A DNA stretch of 54,239 nucleotides from Planctomycetaceae bacterium. Its GTDB lineage: Bacteria; Planctomycetota; Planctomycetia; Planctomycetales; Planctomycetaceae. A model generated the notes under the pieces. The model ran no database searches, was not told the origin of the DNA, and saw only the letters and a program-made list of their open reading frames with translations. The position numbers and the translations under genes are program-made. This document shows, one piece after another, positions 43,878 to 51,586 of this stretch (its first letter is position 1; each line of letters begins with the position of its first letter). The DNA lies in NCBI GenBank assembly GCA_028284485.1, contig JANQRQ010000174.1, forward strand, positions 1 to 54,239. The letters run 5' to 3'.

Positions 43878-46196
43878 TTATTCAATAACTAAAGTCAGCG
43901 GTGGGGAACTGGCGTTGAGCGTCTGCTTCCCCGATTTGGCTTGGGCTTTGACGACAATTCCCTTTTTCTCACCTTGGGCTGCATCTTGTGCTGCCTGCAG
44001 GATTAATTCAACCTCACTCTGCTGAGCAGCTAGTGTGACAGGTGCTGCGACTACACCGTCGGGAAGTTTCTCGAAACGAAGTTCCACTGGCCCCTCAAAA
44101 GCATCATTTCGTGTGACCTTTATCGCTAACGCCAACTCCTCTCCCCGGCGGACTCGATTGTTGGTGTTTCGTACGCTGATCTTCAGGGCCTGTTGTAGCT
44201 GCAAAACGACGCCCGGGGACGGGTAGGTGATGGAGTCCTTGTCTTTCTTTAAAGTCCCGGTGAGAACGGCCGTAAATTCACCCAATTTGGCCTTGTCGGT
44301 CGCTGTAAATGTGACGCTTGTTTGTGTCTTATCCTTGGGGATGGGTTTGGCGTCGATCGTCACTCCCGCCGGCAAGCCATTGCCATCGCCGGATGCGGCA
44401 ATCGTAATCTCCCCCTCGACGCCGTCATTTCGTTGAACATCGACTTGCACAGTCTTCGTCAGCAATGGTCCGAAAGTAATCTTGGATTCCCGAGCTTTGA
44501 GCGTGAACTCTGGCTCGGGAGCAACGCTGGCAATTGCAGCTGCGGTGAGTGGCTCCGGCGGCCATGGGAGGCCGTCGAGGACATTCTTGAGGGCCTGTGC
44601 AAATGATGCGGCCACGACGACGGTCTCATTTCCGATCTTTGCGCTGCCCGTTACTGCCACCGGGTAGGCAGTCTCTGACGAGGCCGACTCATTCGCTGAC
44701 AATGTCAGAACTGCCGATGTTTGGCCCGGCCCGATAATGGTCGGGTGGGCATGAACGCCATCCGGCAACGATTTGGCTTCAATGGTGATTGGGCCGGAAT
44801 AGCCGTTTCTCTGAGCATTGACTGTCACCATCGTTGTGCCGCGACGAGGGACATTCAAGGTATCGTTCAATGCGGTCAAAGCGAATCCGGCGTTGATGTC
44901 CTCGACGGTTACAAAATATGCGTGATCTTGGCCGCCACGGTGATGCAGGTCGCTGATTTCTAGAAAATATTCGCTGTCCTTGGGGGGATTGAAGTTGAGG
45001 ATGGGATCGGAGACGCCGAAGTCTTGTACGCTGGCCAGTTGCTTTCCATTTGTATCGAGCAGCCGCAAATTGAGCGATGCCGGCGAGCCCTGTCGACGAG
45101 TCACACCCCGAATACGAACTTTGTTTCCCTTTTTCGCAGCAAATTTCACGTAATCGACGTCGCCGTCGCTGTCGATCCGGCCATGAAAGCTGGTTTCAGG
45201 TTGGACGTGGTTCGCGTCTGCCAAACTGTTATTGGCCTCGTTTTCGATCATTTGTTCGAAGTCATTGACCGCGATGAGTGAAAATGCGCTGCTCATTCCG
45301 TTGATGCGCTTTGCGGCAATCGCAAACCAGTCTTTGGAATAGTCATCAGGAACAGCAAGTTTTACTGGGGCCACCTCGTCTGTCTCGGTGCCAGAAAACG
45401 AAACTGTTTGCCTGCTCCCCCGACGAACCGCCATCGGAAAGGGAACGGTGACACAGGGAAAATCGCCGATTCGCAGTCGAAAGAAATAATCCGGTCCGCC
45501 TTCGTATTCGATGTCCCGCACTTCGATGACGTAATCGTCTTCTTTTTCGAATGTCCAGCAGAGTCGACAATCGGAACGAAGCCCGGGTACGTCGTCGCTG
45601 TAGACGATTTCTCGGCCTTGGCCATCGAGGATGCGCATCATCGGATCCAGTTTGGAACCAAGTCGCCTCGCCAGCACCTCGATCGAAAGACGTTGATTCT
45701 GCTTCGCATGAATCTGAAAGTAGTTCCTACCCAATGGAGAAACGACACCGTCGACCGCAACCGGATGATCCAGCATTTGTGCAGTGGATTGAGATGCCGA
45801 TCTTGCTTGCTGAGCGACAGTGGGCAGGTCGTCAACGGCAAACAGCCGGATTGGCGATATGCCGTTACCGCCGGAGGCACGCAAACCATAAATCCCCACT
45901 GGGGTACCGAGTGGGATTGTCAGGCGAAATCGCTTTTGATCGGCTGAAGGCTCTTTATCGGATTCGGACGACTTGGGGTGTGGTCCCAAGGTCGCTTCTG
46001 CAGGAAAGCTGGTCCAAAGCTGCTCGACGGCATTGATGTCCTTGCCGGTGAGTGTGATTTGAACTTCACTTCCCGGCCTTCCGCCGATTGGTTCGAGTGT
46101 GGAAATGACAGGAGGCGATGCTAATGCAAGATGAGCAGTCGCCGACATGGTGAATAGGGATCCGAGAGTAATCGTGCACATTACACTTCGTAGCAT
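43878..46196 (-). CDS. Exported PPC-domain protein, 772 aa
   Basis: Signal peptide about 1-26. The N terminus (PPVISTLEPIGGRPGSEVQITLTG) is an IPT/TIG-like fold. Two bacterial pre-peptidase C-terminal-like (PPC) modules follow, each ending with a DYxF-type strand (DDYVIEVRDIEYEGGPDYFFRL near 215-236; SEYFLEISDLHHRGGQDHAYFVTV near 402-425). The last 330 residues are repeated Ig-like strands (GEITIAASGDGNGLPAGVT, GPVELRFEKLPDGVV). No catalytic residues. It shares a unit with the DUF1549/DUF1553 gene (113-base gap) and probably acts as a surface partner of that protein. Confidence 0.85.
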   Translation of the reverse strand: MLRSVMCTITLGSLFTMSATAHLALASPPVISTLEPIGGRPGSEVQITLTGKDINAVEQLWTSFPAEATLGPHPKSSESDKEPSADQKRFRLTIPLGTPVGIYGLRASGGNGISPIRLFAVDDLPTVAQQARSASQSTAQMLDHPVAVDGVVSPLGRNYFQIHAKQNQRLSIEVLARRLGSKLDPMMRILDGQGREIVYSDDVPGLRSDCRLCWTFEKEDDYVIEVRDIEYEGGPDYFFRLRIGDFPCVTVPFPMAVRRGSRQTVSFSGTETDEVAPVKLAVPDDYSKDWFAIAAKRINGMSSAFSLIAVNDFEQMIENEANNSLADANHVQPETSFHGRIDSDGDVDYVKFAAKKGNKVRIRGVTRRQGSPASLNLRLLDTNGKQLASVQDFGVSDPILNFNPPKDSEYFLEISDLHHRGGQDHAYFVTVEDINAGFALTALNDTLNVPRRGTTMVTVNAQRNGYSGPITIEAKSLPDGVHAHPTIIGPGQTSAVLTLSANESASSETAYPVAVTGSAKIGNETVVVAASFAQALKNVLDGLPWPPEPLTAAAIASVAPEPEFTLKARESKITFGPLLTKTVQVDVQRNDGVEGEITIAASGDGNGLPAGVTIDAKPIPKDKTQTSVTFTATDKAKLGEFTAVLTGTLKKDKDSITYPSPGVVLQLQQALKISVRNTNNRVRRGEELALAIKVTRNDAFEGPVELRFEKLPDGVVAAPVTLAAQQSEVELILQAAQDAAQGEKKGIVVKAQAKSGKQTLNASSPPLTLVIE

Positions 46197-46529
46197 GGAG
46201 TGTGCTCCGCGACGTCGGCTAATTGGTATTGGCCGTCGAGTGTTATTTCGATTCGATTAACCAGCCGCTCGATGAGACAACGCAACAGACGATTTTCGGG
46301 CCGGAAACCTGTTACCTGTCCCAAGATTTCGGCAAGCGTCGGCTGTCAGCGGATTCGTAAATAGGCTGCGTCGCCCACTTCGGTGCGTCGTTTCATAAAC
46401 GCCTATTGATGCAATTCATAATACGGACTGGCGGCTGCTGGCGTCAAAGCCAAAGTGGTGCGGCCGGGATGGCAGCGGTTGCGTTTGCCGTTCGTCCAAC
46501 GGTGGCGTCGATTCGAACTGCTGGTCGGG
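46197..46529. other. Intergenic region between PPC gene and dnaB
   Basis: 333 bases between two minus-strand genes: dnaB ends at its right side, and the PPC gene starts at its left side. It must hold the PPC gene promoter. No gene or repeat seen. Confidence 0.5.
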
Positions 46530-47924
46530 TCAGAAGCCGCGCGAGTCGTCGGCGAAGTAGCCGCCGTCGGGCTCGTCGACTCGGCTGAGGTCGCCGAATC
46601 TCATGGATTCCTTCAGCCATGCCAAAGTCACCAATCCAGTTGGTCCACTGCGGTTTTTGGCCACAATTAAGTCCGCCTCGCCTGGTCGGTCTTCGGGATT
46701 GTAGGCGTCGGCCCGATGCAAGAACATGACCACGTCCGCATCCTGCTCGATGGAGCCACTTTCGCGCAAATCGGCCAACCGGGGACGTTTGTCTTCTCGC
46801 AATTCAACGCCGCGGTTCAACTGGGCCAATGCGATGACTGGAATATCCAATTCCTTGGACAAGAACTTCAAGCGACGACTGATGAGCGCGATTTGTTGTT
46901 CGCGCGGCGCGTTCTTGTCTTCCGGTTCGATCAACTGCAGATAATCGATAATGATCAAATCGAGTCGATCGCGGCGTTTTAATCGACGTGCGATGGCACC
47001 CATTTGAGCCATGGTACGTCCCGGTTGGTCGTCGATATATATCGACATTTCGCTCAGTTCGGATGAGGCCTGCATCAGCTGGTCGCGATCAGAATCCGTT
47101 AAGTCCCCAGCGCGAAGGTTGTGTCCATTGACTCGTGCGCGGATACAAAGCAGTCGTTCCGCAAGTTCCAACTTGGACTGCTCCAGACTGAAGAGCAGGA
47201 CCGAGGCTCCGCCGTCGGCAGCTATCGATTCGGCAATATTGCAGATTAGGGCTGTCTTCCCCATGCTCGGGCGTGCCGCGAGGATCACCAATTCACTGCG
47301 CTGAAATCCGTTAAGTTGGCGATCAAGGTCGGAGAATCCGGAACCTAATCCGCTAATGGTGCCTTCCATTTCGAGCCGCTCTTTGATTCGGTCGAGCGTA
47401 TCGAACAGGATATCGTTTAAAGCGATTTTCTCAGTCGACTCCTGCTGTTCCAGAATCTTAAAGATTCGTTGCTCAGCAGTTGCTAAGACGTCTTGCGTCT
47501 CGTTGTTGCCCTCGTAGCACTCGGTGAGGATTTCGTTACAAGCGTAGGTCAGGCTGCGTTGAATCCACTTGTCACGAACGATTTGGGCGTAATATTTGGC
47601 ATGTGCGGCATGCGGAACGCTTTCCAAAACTTCAGCCAGATAGGGAATGCCTCCGACGTCGGTCAACTCTTGTTGGCGTTTGAGCTCTTCCGACAGCGTC
47701 ACCGCATCGATGCCTCGCACACCGCTTTCGTGCAGCCGCCAAATGGCGGCAAACATTTTTTGGTGTGCATCGCTGTAGAAATAAGAGGGGCGAATGATAT
47801 CGGCGATCTCGTCGATCACCTCGTTCATGACGAGAACACTGCCGAGTACGCCGCGTTCGGCATCGAGATTCTGTGGAGGAAGCTTGCTTGTCAGTGATTC
47901 CGATGCGGAGCGAGCAGTGGCCAT
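46530..47924 (-). CDS. dnaB: Replicative DNA helicase DnaB
   Basis: 464 residues, normal length, with GGAGG 7-8 bases before the ATG. The N-terminal domain (QNLDAERGVLGSVL, then HQKMFAAIWRLHE; about 15-120) contacts primase. The RecA-like ATPase domain has ARPSMGKTALICNIA (Walker A, about 221-235), DLIIIDYLQLI (Walker B, about 324-334) and the end DADVVMFLHRADAYNPEDRPGEADLIVAKNRSGPTG. It unwinds DNA ahead of the fork. It is the last gene of the rpsF-ssb-rplI-dnaB block, 146 bases after rplI. Confidence 0.96.
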   Translation of the reverse strand: MATARSASESLTSKLPPQNLDAERGVLGSVLVMNEVIDEIADIIRPSYFYSDAHQKMFAAIWRLHESGVRGIDAVTLSEELKRQQELTDVGGIPYLAEVLESVPHAAHAKYYAQIVRDKWIQRSLTYACNEILTECYEGNNETQDVLATAEQRIFKILEQQESTEKIALNDILFDTLDRIKERLEMEGTISGLGSGFSDLDRQLNGFQRSELVILAARPSMGKTALICNIAESIAADGGASVLLFSLEQSKLELAERLLCIRARVNGHNLRAGDLTDSDRDQLMQASSELSEMSIYIDDQPGRTMAQMGAIARRLKRRDRLDLIIIDYLQLIEPEDKNAPREQQIALISRRLKFLSKELDIPVIALAQLNRGVELREDKRPRLADLRESGSIEQDADVVMFLHRADAYNPEDRPGEADLIVAKNRSGPTGLVTLAWLKESMRFGDLSRVDEPDGGYFADDSRGF

Positions 47925-48070
47925 AAATCACCCTCCGTGGCGGGTACGGGGCGGTCAATGCCGTCGCAATTTCAGATGCGATTCAGCGTGTTGAGCCGTT
48001 GATCCGCTCAGGTGGCCTAATTGTCGTCAACGATGTTTCTCTTGGTCGAGGCAGTCAGCAAACACACCGA

Positions 48071-48574
48071 TTACGAGGCAGCCGCCGGGACGACCCAAAC
48101 TTTCACCTCGGTATCGATCTCGGAATGAAGTTGAATCTTGACAGTATACATCCCGAGTTCCTTCAAAGGACCTTCCAAGCGGATGTGATCGGATTCAACA
48201 GCATACCCGGATGATTTGAGCGCCTGGCTGATGTCTTTGGCAACAATCGACCCATAGAGATGACCATCGGCATTCGCATTGGCTTCAAGGGTGACGCTGT
48301 ATTTGCCCAACGCTGAGGCCAATTCCTTGGTTTCCTTCAAGCGCTGTGCCTGCAATTCTTCCAATCGGGATTGGTGCTTCTCGACCATTCGCTTGTTATG
48401 GTCCGTTGCAACCGTCGCTAGTCCCTGTGGGATGAGGTAGTTCCGTGCGTATCCTGATTTTACGCGAACGATATCACCGCGATTTCCCAGGGACGGAACA
48501 TCCTCTGCGAGAAGAAGTTCTGTTGCGTTGCGTCTGCCGCCAGTGCTTGAAGCACGTTGTCTATTTCGAACCAT
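48071..48574 (-). CDS. rplI: Ribosomal protein L9 with N-terminal extension
   Basis: 167 residues from the ATG at 48574 (a TTG at 48592 would add six). Usual L9 begins directly with EVILLEDV; here ELLLAEDVPSLGNRGDIVRVKSGYARNYLIPQGLA starts after about 19 extra residues rich in Arg, Ser and Asn. The long connecting helix (VEKHQSRLEELQAQRLKE) and the C-terminal domain (YGSIVAKDISQALKSSGY) are normal. L9 stretches from the 50S surface and affects frame maintenance. The extension is basic and could touch rRNA. Confidence 0.93.
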   Translation of the reverse strand: MVRNRQRASSTGGRRNATELLLAEDVPSLGNRGDIVRVKSGYARNYLIPQGLATVATDHNKRMVEKHQSRLEELQAQRLKETKELASALGKYSVTLEANANADGHLYGSIVAKDISQALKSSGYAVESDHIRLEGPLKELGMYTVKIQLHSEIDTEVKVWVVPAAAS

Positions 48575-48604
48575 GGTTTGTTGGTTTCTCAAATTGAGGA
48601 TTCG

Positions 48605-49066
48605 TTAAAACGGAACTTCGTCGTCACCACCGGGTGTGTTGTCGTAAAACGATTCGTGCGGCTCGGGAGCTGATGGAGCGTTGTTTGGCGCCGATGGTGC
48701 GCCTCCGCCTCCGTCCCGTGGTCCGTCGGACCTTCCCCCCAGCATGGTCATGTTTTCGCCAACAACTTTCAGCTTGCTTCTTTTTTGCCCCGATTCCCGG
48801 TCTTCCCAGGTGTCGAGCTGCAGTCGCCCCTCAATCAAAATGGGGCGCCCTTTGGAGAGATACTCGCCGGCAACCTCGGCCTGACGCCCCCAAAGTGTGA
48901 CGTCGACAAATGTGGTTTCTTCGCGGCGCGAGTTGGATTGTTTGTCGTACCAGGAGCGATTCACTGCCAGTCCAACCTCGGTCACAGCCGTTCCACCGGG
49001 TGTGTAGCGAACTTGTGGATCTCGGGTCAGATTCCCCATTAGGATCACTTTGTTGAAGCTGGCCAT
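48605..49066 (-). CDS. ssb: Single-stranded DNA-binding protein
   Basis: 153 residues. The OB fold is clear ([34 protein letters not shown], then [32 protein letters not shown], about 3-105). A Gly/Pro/Ser-rich linker leads to the acidic end DDEVPF, the tip that recruits repair and replication proteins (SSB-Ct). Cooperative tetramer in related bacteria. It lies between rpsF and rplI with short gaps (66 and 30 bases). Confidence 0.96.
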   Translation of the reverse strand: MASFNKVILMGNLTRDPQVRYTPGGTAVTEVGLAVNRSWYDKQSNSRREETTFVDVTLWGRQAEVAGEYLSKGRPILIEGRLQLDTWEDRESGQKRSKLKVVGENMTMLGGRSDGPRDGGGGAPSAPNNAPSAPEPHESFYDNTPGGDDEVPF

Positions 49067-49132
49067 GGCATCTGTCCCTTGTCTTGTCGCTTCGATTTCA
49101 GGTGGATTGAAGCGAGTCGTGCTGCTACCAAA

Positions 49133-49612
49133 CTACTCGCCTTCGACGGCAGCGGTTTCCGATTCGTCGCTAGAAGTGGCGCTGGACGTGGCGCTGGAAC
49201 TGTCGCTGTCTGTGCTATCATCGCTGCTGGCCACGGCGACTTTCGACTCGGTGTCCATTTGCAGAGCCTCGACCATTGCGTCGAACAGGGTTTGGGGATG
49301 CTTAATGAGCATGTGGCGCATCACCAAGTCGCTCAGTTTGCATGACCGCGTAATCTGTGTGGCCCCTTCACCCTCCATGTGAAAGTATGTCAGAAAGTGC
49401 ATTCCCTTTCGCTGACCATTGATCGGGTAGGCAAGCTTACCGTCTTGCCAAGGTCGGCTCGCAACGACTTTGGCCCCGGCCTTCTCGAGAATGCCGAGCA
49501 GTTGGCTGGTTGCTCCGTCCGGGTCGGCAGCGAATTTTCCGCTATCCAAAAGGAACATCCCCTCGTAAAGATTCTCCGTTTCAGTGGCTGGTGCAGGTGA
49601 CGCGGTTGCCAA
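49133..49612 (-). CDS. rpsF: Ribosomal protein S6 with long acidic tail, TTG start
   Basis: 159 residues. The first codon is TTG (49610-49612), preceded by GAGAGG 5 bases upstream; no ATG exists until the Met of GMFLLDSG. The S6 core is YEGMFLLDSGKFAADPDGATSQLLGIL to KLSDLVMRHMLI (about 16-105). After it there is a tail of about 40 residues made of Ser, Asp, Glu, Thr and Ala (DDSTDSDSSSATSSATSSDE), longer than the glutamate tail of E. coli S6. No rpsR follows; ssb comes next after 66 bases. Confidence 0.93.
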   Translation of the reverse strand: MATASPAPATETENLYEGMFLLDSGKFAADPDGATSQLLGILEKAGAKVVASRPWQDGKLAYPINGQRKGMHFLTYFHMEGEGATQITRSCKLSDLVMRHMLIKHPQTLFDAMVEALQMDTESKVAVASSDDSTDSDSSSATSSATSSDESETAAVEGE

Positions 49613-50057
49613 TGTTCCTCTCCCGTGAATGACGTAGTCTCAACCAAATTAATCAGTTACGAGCTTTCACTTGCTGACTGACATGTCGCGAGGTTTCGTA
49701 TGCGACCAGTCGCAAGGTATATGATCGCCCACTTCAATTCTGATGCTGTGAGCGAGGTTCAATCAAAGCCCCGATTGAACGACGCGCGTAGAGACAGAGT
49801 CTCGGGCGCCGGAAAGAACCTATGGTTGTACCGAATCTGGCAGAATTTGCAATATTCCGGCCACCCTTCAATTCCGGGAAGCTCGATATTTCAAGAAATT
49901 TATCGATTGCAGAAGGATCGATCTGAACGCAGGCATCCATTTTCGACGCCACTGTCTCAACCACGAGGATTGTCCGAAACAAACGGCGTTCCGACCAGTA
50001 CGGTTGGGGCAGCGGTAGATCCGTATAGGGCAGGGTGGAGAACTGCACAAAAAGGGG
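49613..50057. other. Intergenic region upstream of rpsF, with hairpin
   Basis: 445 bases between pth and rpsF (both minus). It must hold the rpsF promoter. GTTCAATC (49757-49764) pairs with GATTGAAC (49773-49780) around AAAGCCCC, an 8-bp stem. A plus-strand frame (49700-50086) overlaps pth and is a shadow. An S6:S18-binding leader could lie here, but I could not identify its CCG bulge. Confidence 0.5.
49757..49780. other. 8-bp hairpin in rpsF upstream region
   Basis: GTTCAATC / AAAGCCCC / GATTGAAC. About 145-170 bases upstream of the rpsF TTG. Function unknown; no T tract suggests a terminator on either side. Confidence 0.35.
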
Positions 50058-50636
50058 CTATTTCGGCTTCTCTCGAGGTGCGTTGACGGTATTCATCGCG
50101 GCATCGATGCCATCACGGACCCATTGCTCGATTCCATCGGCGGCTGAGCGAACCGCTTCATCGACCAGTTGGCGATCCGATTTTGAGAAACGACCCAAAA
50201 CGTAGTCGGTTGAAGGTCGGTCGCTGTCGGGACGGTCGATTCCAATCCGAAGTCTTGAAAAGTCCTGAGTTCCCAGCCGTTGAATGATGTCCTGCAACCC
50301 TTTTTGACCACCAGCGGAGCCGGATTTTCGTAGCCGCAACTGACCGGTCGGAAGGTTCATATCATCACAAACCACGATAAGGTCTTGCAGCTCGAGCTGA
50401 AAGAAACGGACGCACTTTTGCACGCTGCGACCGCTAAGATTCATGTACGTTTGCGGGGCCAGCAAGAGGACTTTTTCGCCTGCGATTGCGACTTCTACGA
50501 TTTCGCCCTCGAATTTCATCGACGAACGCGGGCGACCGTATCGATCGGCAAGCTCGGCTAAAACGTCGAAGCCAATGTTGTGGCGCGTCTCATGATACCG
50601 GCGTCCGGGGTTGCCCAGTCCCGTGACTACTTTCAT
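50058..50636 (-). CDS. pth: Peptidyl-tRNA hydrolase
   Basis: 192 residues, normal length. It frees tRNA from peptidyl-tRNA dropped by ribosomes. GLGNPGRRYHETRHNIGFDVL (about 6-26) holds the conserved Asn and catalytic His, APQTYMNLSG (about 64-73) the Met/Asn, and VVCDDMNLPTGQLRLRKSGSAGGQKGLQDII (about 90-120) the catalytic Asp. In E. coli the last motif reads GGHNGL, with His113 and Asn114; here it is GGQKGL, so both are changed. It is next to rplY (84 bases), the usual pairing. Confidence 0.95.
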   Translation of the reverse strand: MKVVTGLGNPGRRYHETRHNIGFDVLAELADRYGRPRSSMKFEGEIVEVAIAGEKVLLLAPQTYMNLSGRSVQKCVRFFQLELQDLIVVCDDMNLPTGQLRLRKSGSAGGQKGLQDIIQRLGTQDFSRLRIGIDRPDSDRPSTDYVLGRFSKSDRQLVDEAVRSAADGIEQWVRDGIDAAMNTVNAPREKPK

Positions 50637-50720
50637 GGCGCTGCACAGCGATCTACTTGCTGAAACCTGTGTGGTGAGAATATCGGTCGTTGCACCAAAA
50701 GGCGGAACCCGTTCCGAGCC

Positions 50721-51353
50721 TTATTCCGGCTGTTCCTCTTCCTCTTTCTTGCCGACCAATTCCGGTTCCGCCGGCCCCTCGAGCGTCTCTTCGGGTTCCT
50801 CGATCTCGGTTGGGGCGTTAATTCTGACGACGATGGCATCGGCAGAGTTTTGAACGTTGGTCGATTCGGGGACCTCCAAATCGGAGACGTGAACGGCTTG
50901 CCCAATTTCTAAATCTGAGACCTTAACCGAAAGCCGGTCCGGAATCTGAATCGCTGGGCAATCGATTGTCAGCGAATGCAATTGATGATCGAGCACTCCC
51001 CCCGAAAGGACGCCGGCAGCCACACCTCGGAGTTCAATCGCGACTTCGACCGTAACGCGCTCGTTGGGGTCGACTCGGATTAAGTCGAAATGCAGAATCG
51101 AAGTGCTGAAGGTGTCCCATTGAATATCGCGAAAAATCGCCTTCTCGCAATCGCTGCCAATCTCCAAATCGACAACATGTGAGCCGGATTGGACCAGCGA
51201 CATGATGTCTTCATCAGGTACGGAAATGGCAACAGGATCCTTGCCGTGTCCGTAGACGTTCCCAGGGACGGACCCTTGTTTTCTCAGCCGTCGGGACTCC
51301 GACGTACCAAGTTTTGTACGGATTTCAGCTACCAATTTGGGCTCGTTAGACAT
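50721..51353 (-). CDS. rplY: Ribosomal protein L25/TL5 (Ctc family)
   Basis: 210 residues, so it is the long Ctc/TL5 form. The N-terminal domain (LVAEIRTKLGTSESRRLRKQGSVPGNVYGHGKDPVAIS, about 7-45) binds 5S rRNA. The C-terminal domain (about 95-185) and acidic end (EEEEQPE) are as in TL5. It pairs with pth downstream as in many bacteria; in others prs precedes it, but here a divergent PQQ gene is upstream. Confidence 0.95.
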   Translation of the reverse strand: MSNEPKLVAEIRTKLGTSESRRLRKQGSVPGNVYGHGKDPVAISVPDEDIMSLVQSGSHVVDLEIGSDCEKAIFRDIQWDTFSTSILHFDLIRVDPNERVTVEVAIELRGVAAGVLSGGVLDHQLHSLTIDCPAIQIPDRLSVKVSDLEIGQAVHVSDLEVPESTNVQNSADAIVVRINAPTEIEEPEETLEGPAEPELVGKKEEEEQPE

Positions 51354-51586
51354 CGGTCCATTCCCGCTGCGATGCAGACGATCGTCGAAAACAGCACCCG
51401 ACGACGCAACACCTGTCGCGGATGGTCGAAAAAGAATAACGGGTTAATTCGGAGTCTGCAACCGACACATATCGGATCTGCGCACGAAGTCGGCATTGCA
51501 AGTGGAAAGTCGTAAGTCACAAGCTATACTGAACATTGTGGCGATTTCCCGTACCGCAATCGCACGGCCTGACCCAAGGAGCAACC
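51354..51586. promoter_or_regulatory. Divergent promoter region, rplY / PQQ gene
   Basis: 233 bases between divergent genes. A TATACT box lies at about 51524-51529, 58 bases before the plus-strand GTG, but no convincing -35 box pairs with it. Confidence 0.3.

Noticed and set aside
49700..50086. 128-codon plus-strand frame upstream of rpsF
   Set aside because: It runs 29 bases into pth on the other strand and has no ribosome site or familiar motif.
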